Shown: positions 28,020 to 37,286 of the stretch, one piece after another | Layout: every line of letters begins with the position of its first letter | How positions within the stretch are numbered: the stretch's first letter is position 1 | Source of the DNA: Saprospiraceae bacterium | Lineage (GTDB): Bacteria > Bacteroidota > Bacteroidia > Chitinophagales > Saprospiraceae | Assembly: GCA_027488935.1 (NCBI GenBank) | Contig: JAIYAP010000041.1 | Span: forward strand, 1-64,000 | Direction of reading: 5' to 3' | DNA length: 64,000 nt | Position numbers and translations under genes: made by a program | Notes under the pieces: generated by a model | Told to the model about the DNA's origin: nothing | The model's database searches: none | Seen by the model: only the letters and a program-made list of their open reading frames with translations

Positions 28020-30575
28020 ATGCGCCTATTGATATTTGGCCTCTTGCTGGCCCTGCTTGTCCCACAGATCTCGAATGCTCAAACGCAGGATACTTTATTG
28101 CCACCTGTGGCATACGATCAACCCAAGGAATTTGAAATTGGCGGTATCCGAGTGGTTGGTACACAATATGCCGACGCCAATACGCTGATTGCCATAGCCG
28201 GTTTCAGGGTTGGCGACAAGGTGCGCATTCCGGGCAGTGTTTTCCCGAAAGCCATTCAGGCACTGTGGGCTTTGCGCTTGTTTACCGACGTGCAAATCAA
28301 CCGCGAACGCACGGTTGGCGATAAGGTATTTATTGAAATTTCAGTAAAAGAATTGCCGCGTTATACCCGCCACACCTACACGGGTGTGCGCAAAAGCAAA
28401 CACGATGATTTGAACGGTATTGTCACCAAATACCTTCAAAAGGGCGCAATTTTGACCGAAAACATCAAGTCATCGCTGATCACAGGCATCGAAGCCTATT
28501 TTGTCGAGAAGGGCTTTTTAAATGCGCGGGTAAAAATCCTGTCTTTTAAAGATGAGCGCACCACCAATGGCAATCGCCTGGAATTTGTGATTGATACTGG
28601 TAAAAAAATTAAAATCAAAGACATCCGTTTCTACGGAAATGACCATATCAAAGCAAAAGTTTTGCGCAAAAAAATGAAAAATACAGCCCGGAAGAGCCGT
28701 ATTTTCAAAAAATCAAAATTGGTGCGCAAAGACTATGAAGAAGATAAGTTAAAAATTGAAGCCTATTATAACACCATTGGCTACCGCGATACCCGTATTG
28801 TAAAAGACAGCATCAGCCGAAATGCAAAAGGACAGTTGCTGATCGACCTTTTCATCGAGGAAGGCAACCGGTATTTCTTCCGAAATATTATTTGGAAAGG
28901 CAACACCCTGTACGATACCAAATACCTCGATCAAGTGTTGGGTATCAAAAAAGGCGACGTTTACAACCAGGAATTGTTGAGTACCCGCCTGCAATTTAGC
29001 CAGGACGGTCGCGATATCTCTTCTTTGTACCTCGATAACGGATACCTGTTCTTCCGCGTTGATCCGGTGGAAACTTCCATTGAAAATGACTCGATTGACC
29101 TGGAACTGCGCATTTTTGAAGGTCCGCAAGCGACCATCGACCGCGTGGTCATCAAAGGCAACGACCGTACCCACGAACACGTGATTCGCCGGGAATTATA
29201 CACCCGTCCGGGCGACAAATTCAGCCGTTCGGATATCATTCGTTCCCAGCGTGAAATTATTAACCTGGGTTACTTTAACCAGGAGGCTCTGGGCATCAAT
29301 ACGCCTGTTAACCCCGACCGCGGAACGGTAGACGTAGAATACACCGTTGAAGAAAAACCTTCTGATCAGCTCGAATTATCGGCTGGTTACCAACCTTCCA
29401 CTACTTTTAGCAGAGGCGGTATCATTGGTACCCTGGGGGTAACGTTCAATAACTTCTCGTTGCGCAACGTAAAAAACAAGGAAACCTGGAACCCGCTGCC
29501 GCAGGGCGATGGACAGCGCTTTAGTGTGCGCGGACAAACATCGGGCGAGCGCTTTCAGTCGTATAACGCTTCGTTTACAGAGCCTTGGTTGGGCGGTAAA
29601 AAGCCGAATTCACTCACGGTTGCTGGTTTTTATAACCGTTTTGCACAAGGCTTTTCGGGTTCAAGCAGCTTCCAGCGCCTCGACATCCTGCAAGGGACCG
29701 TTGGTTTTGGTACCCGTTTGAAATGGCCGGATGACAACTTTATTTTCCGGGCAGATTTGGACATTCAGACCTTGCGCCTCAGCAACTGGCCGGGTTTCCG
29801 GGATGACAACAACCGGACGGTATCGAATGGTATTTTCCACAACTATAATATGGCCTTTACCCTGGCCCGCAACAGCATCAACGACCCTATTTTCCCAAAA
29901 CAAGGTTCGCTGATTTCTTTGAAATTGCAGGTAACACCACCATACTCTTTGTTTAAAAGCACCGAATTTTATAAAACGGCCGACGTAAACGAATTATACA
30001 AATACGTCGAATACTTGAAATGGCGGATTGACGCCGAATGGTACACTACCATTGTGGGCAAGTTGGTGTTAAAAACCAGTACTAAAATGGGTTTATTGAG
30101 TCGGTGGAGCAGTAAAACACCCCTCACGCCGTTCGAGCGTTTCGAACTTGGTGGCGATGGTTTGAACAACCAAAATGCGGGTTTGAACGGACGTACGATT
30201 GTAAGCTTACGCGGTTACGAGGTAAATGGCACCAATGGCAACGGAGATGGCATCATGGACCGTCTGGCAGGTGGCGCGGGTGTGTTTGCAAAATACACCG
30301 CTGAATTGCGCTACCCAATATCCCTCAACCCACAAAGTACCATCTTTATTACGGCGTTTGCACAGGGCGGTAATGCATGGCGAACGGTTCAAGAATTCAA
30401 TCCTTTTGATGTGCGGCGTTCGGCAGGTATGGGCTTGCGGGTATTCTTGCCCATGTTTGGTACCCTTGGTTTTGACTATGGCTTCGGATTCGATAAGCCA
30501 AACTTGATTGAGCAGGGAGCTAAATGGAACACATTTGGCCGCTTTAGCATCGTGTTAGGCTTCGAGCCAGATTAA
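28020..30575 (+). CDS. bamA: Outer membrane protein assembly factor BamA
   Basis: BamA is the central pore of the BAM complex that inserts beta-barrel proteins. The 851-residue product has a signal peptide (FGLLLALLVPQISNA), POTRA domains over about residues 35-460 (EIGGIRVVGTQYADANTLI, IKDIRFYGNDHIKAKVL, TIDRVVIKGNDRTHEHVI) and a 16-strand barrel. The loop-6 motif region GRTIVSLRGYE is present, and the protein ends with a barrel strand (FGRFSIVLGFEPD). The frame is open 16 codons upstream from a TTG, but MRLLIFGLL at 28020 starts the signal peptide. A strong terminator follows. Confidence 0.95.
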   Translation: MRLLIFGLLLALLVPQISNAQTQDTLLPPVAYDQPKEFEIGGIRVVGTQYADANTLIAIAGFRVGDKVRIPGSVFPKAIQALWALRLFTDVQINRERTVGDKVFIEISVKELPRYTRHTYTGVRKSKHDDLNGIVTKYLQKGAILTENIKSSLITGIEAYFVEKGFLNARVKILSFKDERTTNGNRLEFVIDTGKKIKIKDIRFYGNDHIKAKVLRKKMKNTARKSRIFKKSKLVRKDYEEDKLKIEAYYNTIGYRDTRIVKDSISRNAKGQLLIDLFIEEGNRYFFRNIIWKGNTLYDTKYLDQVLGIKKGDVYNQELLSTRLQFSQDGRDISSLYLDNGYLFFRVDPVETSIENDSIDLELRIFEGPQATIDRVVIKGNDRTHEHVIRRELYTRPGDKFSRSDIIRSQREIINLGYFNQEALGINTPVNPDRGTVDVEYTVEEKPSDQLELSAGYQPSTTFSRGGIIGTLGVTFNNFSLRNVKNKETWNPLPQGDGQRFSVRGQTSGERFQSYNASFTEPWLGGKKPNSLTVAGFYNRFAQGFSGSSSFQRLDILQGTVGFGTRLKWPDDNFIFRADLDIQTLRLSNWPGFRDDNNRTVSNGIFHNYNMAFTLARNSINDPIFPKQGSLISLKLQVTPPYSLFKSTEFYKTADVNELYKYVEYLKWRIDAEWYTTIVGKLVLKTSTKMGLLSRWSSKTPLTPFERFELGGDGLNNQNAGLNGRTIVSLRGYEVNGTNGNGDGIMDRLAGGAGVFAKYTAELRYPISLNPQSTIFITAFAQGGNAWRTVQEFNPFDVRRSAGMGLRVFLPMFGTLGFDYGFGFDKPNLIEQGAKWNTFGRFSIVLGFEPD

Positions 30576-30599
30576 TTTAAAGTTTGAAGTTTGAATGGG

Positions 30600-30637
30600 G
30601 CCGCCTCAAAAGGGAAACTTTTGAGGCGGCTTTTTTT
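30600..30637 (+). terminator. Intrinsic terminator after bamA
   Basis: GCCGCCTCAAAAG (30600-30612) and CTTTTGAGGCGGC (30618-30630) form a perfect 13-bp stem with loop GGAAA, followed by seven T residues. It lies 24 bases past the bamA stop. The minus strand has AAAAG-type flanks but no T run of equal quality, so it mainly serves the + strand. Confidence 0.95.
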
Positions 30638-30659
30638 GTAAATTAAGCAATAAGGTGCG

Positions 30660-31160
30660 TTAGCGTACCATATTCAAAAACATATTGGTAAACCAGTTGG
30701 ATTCAGCCTTGATGAGGGTATCAAGGGTCTGATTGGCTTTATTCGAAAACTTGCGAATGTCCTGTACGACTTCGCAGAAATGTTCCGACTCGGGTGTGAG
30801 GGGTTCAACACTGGCAATTTCATCGAGGGCCTTAATCATAGGCTCCAGTTCCCGCTTTTTGCGGTTGATGATGATTTGGCGTACTACGGTCCACATATCT
30901 TTTTCGGCAAAGAAATATTCTTTTCGTTCGCCCGATTTGAGTTGTTTGTGTACCAGCCCCCAATCCATCAAGGCACGGATATTCATGTTGGCATTTCCGC
31001 GCGAAATATCCAATTCTTCCATCACCTGGTCGGCCGTCATCGCTTCCGGAGCGATCAGCAATAAGGCATGCACCTGGGCCATTGTTCTGTTGATCCCCCA
31101 ATCGCTCGCCATTTTACCCCACGATTCAATAAACTTTGCTTTGCCTTCCAGGAATTCCAT
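30660..31160 (-). CDS. GbsR/MarR-family transcriptional regulator
   Basis: The 166-residue protein begins with the helix KFIESWGKMASDWGINRTMAQVHALLL, typical of GbsR-type regulators, followed by a winged helix-turn-helix (MTADQVMEELDISRGNANMNIRALMDWGLV). The C-terminal part is helical and probably a dimerisation or ligand domain. In other bacteria GbsR senses choline, but no betaine genes are present here, so the ligand is unknown. It is divergent from the DUF5706-MoxR-Bat block with 219 bases between the start codons, so it may regulate that block; this is context only. Confidence 0.85.
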   Translation of the reverse strand: MEFLEGKAKFIESWGKMASDWGINRTMAQVHALLLIAPEAMTADQVMEELDISRGNANMNIRALMDWGLVHKQLKSGERKEYFFAEKDMWTVVRQIIINRKKRELEPMIKALDEIASVEPLTPESEHFCEVVQDIRKFSNKANQTLDTLIKAESNWFTNMFLNMVR

Positions 31161-31350
31161 GTAGTTGGTTTTAGTTCAAAGCAAATGAAATACATTTTTG
31201 TCGTATTTTGTTTTCAGAATATCCTGAAAATTATGTCAATCCGCGATTTTTATTTGCTGTCGGCGCGGCGCTTGCAACCCAATTGGTCGGGCTTTGTCTT
31301 TTAACGCATAATAACTGACCATAATAATGATCGTCAACGAGGCATCTTAT

Positions 31351-31358
31351 TACCTTTG
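31351..31358 (+). promoter_or_regulatory. -7 promoter element of the DUF5706-MoxR block
   Basis: TACCTTTG matches TAnnTTTG. The ATG at 31380 begins 22 bases after its end. A TTG at 31356 is within the box, which argues against that codon as a start. Confidence 0.55.
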
Positions 31359-31379
31359 GCAGCTCAATCATCCGACGCA

Positions 31380-31991
31380 ATGTCTAGCCTTCATTCCCGT
31401 TTTTTTATTAAAAATCCTGCTGTTCTGGAATTTGTTGCGTTTCTCGAACAACTTCGGGACGCGAAAGCCCTTGAACGGCAAGGCGGTGCTTATTTTCGCA
31501 TCGCCTATGATACGCATTTGGCGTTGAGCAAAATTGCCGACGACAAAGCCCACCTGATGTTGGGCATCAATACGCTGGTACTTTCCTTTGTGGTGACCAA
31601 AAAGCACTTGGGTGTTCTGGCCCACATGCCCAATATGTTTATCCCCGACATTTTGATTGTCTTATTGAGTTTGACGTGCATTGTTTTGGCGACTTTAGCG
31701 ACGCGGCCCAGTATCGCCCCGTCGGTTAGTAAAAAAGCGAAGATCAACTGGTTGTTTTTTGGCGATTTTACCCAAATGTCGCCCCCCCAGTTTGACCATG
31801 CCATTCGCAATTTCATGAAAGATCCAGATGCCCGGCAAGAGGCATTTTCACGCGATTTATACTGGTTGGGGGTTTCTCTTTCACGCAAATACTGGTATTT
31901 ATCGCAATGTTATACCGTATTTTATATAGGTTTGCTCGTTATTGCAGCCGTACTTGGCGGGATGCTGTTGTACGCGCAATTGGGCATTTAA
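31380..31991 (+). CDS. DUF5706 (Pycsar effector-type) membrane protein
   Basis: The 203-residue protein has the DUF5706/PycTM pattern: KIADDKAHLMLGINTLVLS, a second helix (ILIVLLSLTCIVLATLATRP), NWLFFGDFTQMSPPQFDHAI, and RDLYWLGVSLSRKYWYLSQC followed by a last membrane helix. In Pycsar defence such proteins are activated by cCMP or cUMP and damage the membrane; in many Bacteroidota the same domain is fused to an HD domain of unknown role. Here there is no HD domain and no cyclase nearby. It precedes moxR by 19 bases, so the genes are probably co-transcribed. The domain call is firm; the function is open. Confidence 0.82.
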   Translation: MSSLHSRFFIKNPAVLEFVAFLEQLRDAKALERQGGAYFRIAYDTHLALSKIADDKAHLMLGINTLVLSFVVTKKHLGVLAHMPNMFIPDILIVLLSLTCIVLATLATRPSIAPSVSKKAKINWLFFGDFTQMSPPQFDHAIRNFMKDPDARQEAFSRDLYWLGVSLSRKYWYLSQCYTVFYIGLLVIAAVLGGMLLYAQLGI

Positions 31992-32010
31992 TTCAAATAA
32001 AACAATATTC

Positions 32011-33006
32011 ATGCAGCAACACATCGACATACAAGCGCTCAATCAACAAATTCAGATTGAAAGTGCTTTTGTAGATCAATTGACACTGGAAACGGCGAAG
32101 GTTATTGTAGGGCAGGAGCACATGATTGAACGGCTGATGATTGGGCTGCTCACCAAAGGCCACATTTTGCTCGAAGGGATGCCTGGTTTGGCCAAAACCC
32201 TGGCGATCAAAACCTTGGCGCAGGCGGTAGATGCTCAATTTAGCCGTATTCAGTTTACGCCCGACTTGTTACCGGCGGACGTGTTGGGTACCATGATATA
32301 CAACCCGGCCCGTTCGGAATTTGCGGTGCGCAAAGGACCCATTTTTGCCAATTTTGTGCTGGCGGATGAGATCAACCGCGCACCTGCGAAAGTACAAAGT
32401 GCACTATTGGAGGCCATGCAGGAGCGACAAGTCACCATTGGGAGCGAAACCTTCCACCTGGAGGAACCCTTTTTGGTGCTCGCCACCCAAAACCCCATCG
32501 AACAGGAAGGTACGTATCCTTTGCCTGAAGCCCAGGTAGACCGTTTTTTGTTAAAAGTAAAAATTGACTACCCTACGAAAGCGGAAGAGCGGAGTATTGT
32601 GCGGCGCAACCTGAGCGGCGAAACACCGTTTATCCATAAAGTAGTGACGCCTGAGGCCTTGTTGCGCGCGCGGGAGGTGATGCATGGCATTTATATGGAC
32701 GAAAAGATCGAGCAATACATTATTGACATCGTTTTTGCCACGCGAAATCCGGCCGAATATGGTTTGAAGTCGCTCACGCCACTGATCAGTTATGGCGCAT
32801 CGCCCCGGGCAAGTATCGGTTTGGCACAAGCGGCCCGCGCCATTGCCTTTTTGCGCCACCGTGGGTATGTTATTCCCGAAGATGTGCGCGCCATTTGTTA
32901 TGATGTTTTGCGCCACCGCATTGGTCTTACCTATGAGGCTGAAGCAGAAAACATTACACAGGAAGACATCATTGAAAAAATACTCAACAAGGTGGAGGTA
33001 CCTTAA
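32011..33006 (+). CDS. MoxR-family AAA+ ATPase
   Basis: The 331-residue protein has Walker A GMPGLAKT (in ILLEGMPGLAKTLAIK), Walker B VLADEINRAP, sensor 1 LATQNPIEQEGTYPLPEAQ and the arginine region SYGASPRAS. MoxR ATPases act as chaperones for von Willebrand factor A proteins, and a DUF58-VWA gene block follows. The frame is open from 31942, but MQQHIDIQALN at 32011 is the start that does not run into the DUF5706 gene. A cytoplasmic role in assembling the Bat complex is family inference. Confidence 0.93.
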   Translation: MQQHIDIQALNQQIQIESAFVDQLTLETAKVIVGQEHMIERLMIGLLTKGHILLEGMPGLAKTLAIKTLAQAVDAQFSRIQFTPDLLPADVLGTMIYNPARSEFAVRKGPIFANFVLADEINRAPAKVQSALLEAMQERQVTIGSETFHLEEPFLVLATQNPIEQEGTYPLPEAQVDRFLLKVKIDYPTKAEERSIVRRNLSGETPFIHKVVTPEALLRAREVMHGIYMDEKIEQYIIDIVFATRNPAEYGLKSLTPLISYGASPRASIGLAQAARAIAFLRHRGYVIPEDVRAICYDVLRHRIGLTYEAEAENITQEDIIEKILNKVEVP

Positions 33007-33027
33007 TACCCATTTAAACTTAGTCGC

Positions 33028-34437
33028 ATGCGTTGTATTGGTTTGACATGTATTTTTAAGGTGCAAAAGGGGTACTTGCTTTTGCTGGTTTTGGTATTGC
33101 CCGTTTTGGCATGGGGTCAAAAGAAAGAAACGGCATCGCCCGCTGCGACTAGTTCGGTTTCGGTTCCTTTACCACCCGTTGCCGATTCGGCTATTCAAAA
33201 ACTATTCAACAATGCGACGGCCTTGAAGTGGATTAAACGCTTGAAGGGCCGCATTGATGATGTCTATCTGGTGGATATTGCCCTGGGCAGCGATGGTCGT
33301 AATTGCAAGGGATACCTGACCTATATAAAAAGCAAAACGCGCTTTCAAATCAGTGGACCGCTCGAAAAGGATCAAATTGTGTTGGAAGAACGCGATGCCA
33401 ATAATTATGTGACCGGCCAAATAAAGGGAACCTTTAACGGAACACGCCTGGAAGGCAGCTGGAGCAACAACAACAATTCTTTAGGCAGCCGCATTGAAGC
33501 CGAAATTATTCAGCCGGGCCAAACGGTTGTAACCAGTTGCGCCGAGAACAAATGGGCTTGCCGCTACATCACCCGGTACAACGGCGGTCGGGCAGATATG
33601 GTCCTGATTCGGATGCACAACGGCGCGCTGGAAGGTTTTTTATGGGTGGAAGCCGATCGCAATACCTACACGTTGAAAGGCGACTTAAAAACCGATGGCG
33701 CATACGATTTGGAAGCACTGTTGCCCAACGGAAAAACAGGCGGTTTAATCAGTGGCAACTTGAGTAGTCCGACTGCAATCACCGCCAATTGGGTAGGCAG
33801 CGGCGAAAAACGCAGTTTTACCTTTAGCCAAAAGGACAAATTGGTGTTTGGATGCCTTGATTATGCCGATTATCGCTCCGGGTTTGATGCGATTTACCCG
33901 CGTACCGCCTGCACCGCTTGCAATACCTGGCTCGATCAGCAGGTGAATGGCTGGATGAGTGCCTGCCGCACCGCAGTGGCCGCGAAACAGGAAACCCTAA
34001 ACGCCGCCAGTCGAAATGCACATCGAGGCAGTTGCTGGTCGGACATCGTATGCTGGACAGAAAACATTTTGAGTGGATATTTGACCTTTACCGATACCTG
34101 GACGCCCGATGCGCAGGGCAAATCATTTAATTTTAATTTAAAAACAGGCAAGGAGATCACCCTGGCGGATTTGTTTGTTAAAAGTTTTAATGCGAAATCC
34201 TGGCTGGATGAATATTGGAAACGCGAATCGCCCAAAATGCGGCAGTTTGCTTCCGACCCTGTCTACCGCGAATGGATCATAAAGGTTGGTTTTCCATTGT
34301 TTGCTTTGCGCCGCGATGGCCTTGAACTCAGCACTTTATTTCATCCCGTATATGGTCAGCAGCATTTGTTGGTGCCCTATGCAGATTTAAAGCCTTATTT
34401 GCGCAAAGACCATCCAGTAGCAGAATTTGTAAAATAA
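33028..34437 (+). CDS. Exported protein with DUF3298-like C-terminal region
   Basis: The 469-residue product has a hydrophobic signal-like segment (LLLLVLVLPVLAWGQ), although 16 residues precede it; in-frame alternatives are few. Residues about 60-270 are beta-rich with repeated strands (GYLTYIKSKTRFQISG, GFLWVEADRNTYTLKG). The end (FNFNLKTGKEITLADLFV ... VGFPLFALRRDGLELST) resembles DUF3298/RsiV-type domains. Several cysteine pairs (TACTACNTW, GSCWSDIVCW) may form disulfides. Its insertion between moxR and the DUF58 gene is unusual for Bat operons. Function is unknown. Confidence 0.7.
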   Translation: MRCIGLTCIFKVQKGYLLLLVLVLPVLAWGQKKETASPAATSSVSVPLPPVADSAIQKLFNNATALKWIKRLKGRIDDVYLVDIALGSDGRNCKGYLTYIKSKTRFQISGPLEKDQIVLEERDANNYVTGQIKGTFNGTRLEGSWSNNNNSLGSRIEAEIIQPGQTVVTSCAENKWACRYITRYNGGRADMVLIRMHNGALEGFLWVEADRNTYTLKGDLKTDGAYDLEALLPNGKTGGLISGNLSSPTAITANWVGSGEKRSFTFSQKDKLVFGCLDYADYRSGFDAIYPRTACTACNTWLDQQVNGWMSACRTAVAAKQETLNAASRNAHRGSCWSDIVCWTENILSGYLTFTDTWTPDAQGKSFNFNLKTGKEITLADLFVKSFNAKSWLDEYWKRESPKMRQFASDPVYREWIIKVGFPLFALRRDGLELSTLFHPVYGQQHLLVPYADLKPYLRKDHPVAEFVK

Positions 34438-34466
34438 CCCATTTCTTCATCAATGCATTTGTTCTT

Positions 34467-35336
34467 GTGGATACAACCGAACTGCTAAAAAAAGTACGCA
34501 AAGTGGAGCTGAAGACCCGTGGTCTGAGCCACCATTTGTTTACAGGAGGGTATCATAGTGCCTTCAAGGGCCGGGGCATGTCGTTCAGTGAAGTACGGAT
34601 GTATCAATTTGGGGATGATGTTCGAAGCATAGACTGGAATGTGACGGCCCGTACGGGTGCGCCCCATGTCAAAATTTTTGAAGAAGAACGAGAACTTACC
34701 GTGATGTTGCTGGTTGACATCAGTGGTTCGTCGTTTTTTGGTACCACGGGCTTGTCGAAACAGGAAGTATTGACCGAAATTTGCGCAGTTTTGGCATTTT
34801 CGGCCATTTCAAATAATGATAAGGTTGGATTGTTGTTGTTTTCGGATAAGCCGGAGTTGTTTATTGCACCCAAAAAGGGGCGCCAGCACATCCTGCGCAT
34901 CATCCGGGAACTGGTCAATGTGCGGCCATCGGATAAGGGTACCGACTTAGCAGCAGCGCTACAGTACACCCGAAATGTGATGAAAAAGCGGACAGTCTGT
35001 TTTGTTTTATCCGATTTTCAGGCGCAAAATTATGAAGCGCCGTTGCGTATTTTAGCCCGGCGGCATGATTTTATTGGCTTGCAATGCTGGGATCCACGCG
35101 AACGGGTGTTGCCCAATGTAGGATTGCTGCATGTCAAAGATCCCGAATCGGTGGCAAGTCGCTGGGTTGATACCACCGACCCGGCCATGCGACAGGGGTA
35201 CACCCAGCGTTTCGACCAGCATCAGGTGCAAACGGCTGCTTTGTTTCGGCGCGCGGGGGCCGATTTTTTGAGTGTACAAACGACCGACTCCTATGTCAAC
35301 GCCTTGTTGCGTTTTTTTGAGCAAAGAAGTACCTAA
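34467..35336 (+). CDS. DUF58 domain protein (VWA-like)
   Basis: The 289-residue protein shows the DUF58 hallmarks GYHSAFKGRGMSFSEVRMYQFGDDVRSIDWNVTAR and a VWA-like fold with the metal-site motif VDISGSS. Start is GTG at 34467; an ATG start is not available at the right place. DUF58 proteins are partners of MoxR ATPases and link them to the VWA proteins of the Bat system. It is cytoplasmic by sequence. The following BatD-like gene starts 12 bases after its stop. Confidence 0.9.
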   Translation: MDTTELLKKVRKVELKTRGLSHHLFTGGYHSAFKGRGMSFSEVRMYQFGDDVRSIDWNVTARTGAPHVKIFEEERELTVMLLVDISGSSFFGTTGLSKQEVLTEICAVLAFSAISNNDKVGLLLFSDKPELFIAPKKGRQHILRIIRELVNVRPSDKGTDLAAALQYTRNVMKKRTVCFVLSDFQAQNYEAPLRILARRHDFIGLQCWDPRERVLPNVGLLHVKDPESVASRWVDTTDPAMRQGYTQRFDQHQVQTAALFRRAGADFLSVQTTDSYVNALLRFFEQRST

Positions 35337-35348
35337 ACAATCTATACA

Positions 35349-36290
35349 GTGCAAAAATTGATTCGATTTTGTTGCTTTTTAGGGCTTTTATTGCTGTTTG
35401 CACCAAATTTACAGGCGCAAACAGATGCTACTGCTGCCCTGGACAGCAACCTGGCCGAAACCGGCAATCCGTTTTTGTTGCATTTACGCATCCCCAAATC
35501 GGCGGGGCAACCCTTGCACGTTGCCTATGATGCCTGGAGCGATGTGCTGCCCAAGCAAAACATTTTGCAGCAATCGGAATGGCAATTGGGCGACCAGGGC
35601 TGGGAAAAAAACCTCACCCTCATTGTCTTTGACGCCGATACCCTTTTGTTGCCCCCCTTGCCGATCCAGATAAAAGGTGCCGACACCTTATTAACGAATT
35701 CGCTTACCCTGGTGGTTATTCCGAGTCCGGCACCCGACGATTTGAATGATATGGCTGAAATCAAGGATATCCACAAGGAGCCGGTGCGTTGGACTGATTA
35801 TTTGCCATGGGCATATGGCATTGGCGCTTTTTTACTGTGTATTTTATTGATATACTGGATATTGAACCGGCGTAAGCAGCAGGGCATTCAAAGCCGACTG
35901 GTGCAATTACCTGCACATGAACTGGCCTTAAAGAAACTGGAAGTATTGCGCAAAAAGCAATTGTGGCAGCAAGGTGATTTGAAGGCCTATTATGCCGCAT
36001 TAACCTTTATTGTGCGCGAATATTTGCGGGAGCGCTTTGACATTCCGGCGCTGGAATCAGCATCGGGAGAAACCATCCAGCAATTGCGCAAACACCCCGA
36101 TTTCCCGACGGATTTTATTCCCCTTTTGCAAGAATTGTTTCAGCAGGCTGATTTGGCCAAATTTGCCAAAGCAACGCCGGCTGCCGACTACCACGAACGC
36201 GCCCTTCAATTGGCTTTTGACCTGGTCAGAAATACCATACCTGCGCCGGAAGCCGCCCCTGTTCACCCTTCAAACCAATCCAACGCTTGA
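35349..36290 (+). CDS. BatD-like membrane protein, short form
   Basis: The 313-residue product has a signal peptide (CFLGLLLLFAPNLQAQ), a short beta-rich periplasmic part of about 120 residues, one membrane helix near 160-178 (GIGAFLLCILLIYWIL) and a cytoplasmic helical domain (LKAYYAALTFIVREYLRERF) of the DUF4381 kind. Full BatD proteins are nearly twice as long, with several periplasmic beta domains, so this is a shortened version. Start is GTG at 35349. Its stop overlaps the TTG start of the BatA gene, indicating coupled translation. Confidence 0.75.
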   Translation: MQKLIRFCCFLGLLLLFAPNLQAQTDATAALDSNLAETGNPFLLHLRIPKSAGQPLHVAYDAWSDVLPKQNILQQSEWQLGDQGWEKNLTLIVFDADTLLLPPLPIQIKGADTLLTNSLTLVVIPSPAPDDLNDMAEIKDIHKEPVRWTDYLPWAYGIGAFLLCILLIYWILNRRKQQGIQSRLVQLPAHELALKKLEVLRKKQLWQQGDLKAYYAALTFIVREYLRERFDIPALESASGETIQQLRKHPDFPTDFIPLLQELFQQADLAKFAKATPAADYHERALQLAFDLVRNTIPAPEAAPVHPSNQSNA

Positions 36291-37267
36291 TCCTTGCTCA
36301 ACCTATTTGGCTATTGTTGCTGCTGGTATTGCCGGTTTGGTACTTGATTACCCGCACACAACGCGATTTGTCGCTGCGCGTACCGCAACCAGCCGGCGCA
36401 TTGGGTCCCGCTAGCTGGCGTGCCCGACTGCGCAACAGTTTGTACTGGTTTCGTTGGGCGGCCTTATTCCTGGCAATTTTGGCCATGGCACGTCCACAAT
36501 TGCTTTGGCAAGAACAAAAAGTAAACGCCAATGCGGTGGATATTGTGTTGGCCCTGGATATTTCGCCCAGTATGCTCAGCAAAGATTTCGACCCCGATCG
36601 CTTAGCGGTTGCCAAACGGGTAGCGATTGAATTTGTAGAAAAAAGACCTTACGACCGCCTGGGCCTGGTGGCATTTTCGGCCGAAGCATTTACCCAATGT
36701 CCGCTTACCACCGATCGGCGGGTGGTGCAGGGCTTTATTGAAGCCTTGGAAGTGGGGCGTTTGGAGGACGGCACTGCTATTGGAATGGGCCTCGCAACCG
36801 CCGTTAATCGCTTGAAAGACAGTCCTTCCCGCAGTAAAATTGTGATCTTGCTCACCGATGGCGAAAACAATGCGGGCTATATTTCCCCCATGCAAGCGGC
36901 CGAACTGGCGGCAACCCTCGGCATCCGTGTATACACCGTAGGCATCGGAACGGAAGGGGTGGTCATGTCGCCTGCCCAGCGCGCGCCCGATGGCAGCTAT
37001 TTCTTCGCCCCCCGGCAAATGGAGTTCGATACCGAGTTGTTACGACAGATTGCACAGGCCACCCAAGGCCGATTTTACCGGGCTTATTCGGAACGGGATT
37101 TGGCGGGTATTTATGAAGAAATTGACCGTTTGGAAAAAACAAAAATAGAAATCCGCACGATGCAGCGCAGCACCGAAGTGTTTTATTGGCTTTTGGGCGT
37201 GTCCATACTTTTGTTGTGCCTGGAGGCGGGCTTGCGCTGGGGATTGCTGCGTTCGGTAACAATTTGA
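36287..37267 (+). CDS. batA: VWA membrane protein BatA
   Basis: The 326-residue protein has two N-terminal membrane helices (PIWLLLLLVLPVWYLI and AALFLAILAMARPQLL), a von Willebrand factor A domain with MIDAS motif LDISPSMLS, the later metal ligands (TDGENN), and a C-terminal membrane helix (FYWLLGVSILLLCLEAGL). Start is a TTG at 36287 overlapping the previous stop. BatA works with BatB in an inner-membrane complex linked to oxygen or stress tolerance in some Bacteroidota and spirochaetes; the molecular role is not settled. Confidence 0.9.
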   Translation: MILAQPIWLLLLLVLPVWYLITRTQRDLSLRVPQPAGALGPASWRARLRNSLYWFRWAALFLAILAMARPQLLWQEQKVNANAVDIVLALDISPSMLSKDFDPDRLAVAKRVAIEFVEKRPYDRLGLVAFSAEAFTQCPLTTDRRVVQGFIEALEVGRLEDGTAIGMGLATAVNRLKDSPSRSKIVILLTDGENNAGYISPMQAAELAATLGIRVYTVGIGTEGVVMSPAQRAPDGSYFFAPRQMEFDTELLRQIAQATQGRFYRAYSERDLAGIYEEIDRLEKTKIEIRTMQRSTEVFYWLLGVSILLLCLEAGLRWGLLRSVTI

Positions 37268-37286
37268 ACCCATATTAAATACAAAC

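Noticed and set aside
31201-31215. Operator for the GbsR-type regulator (imperfect palindrome CAGAATATCCTG)
   Set aside because: It is short and imperfect and there is no second copy to support it.
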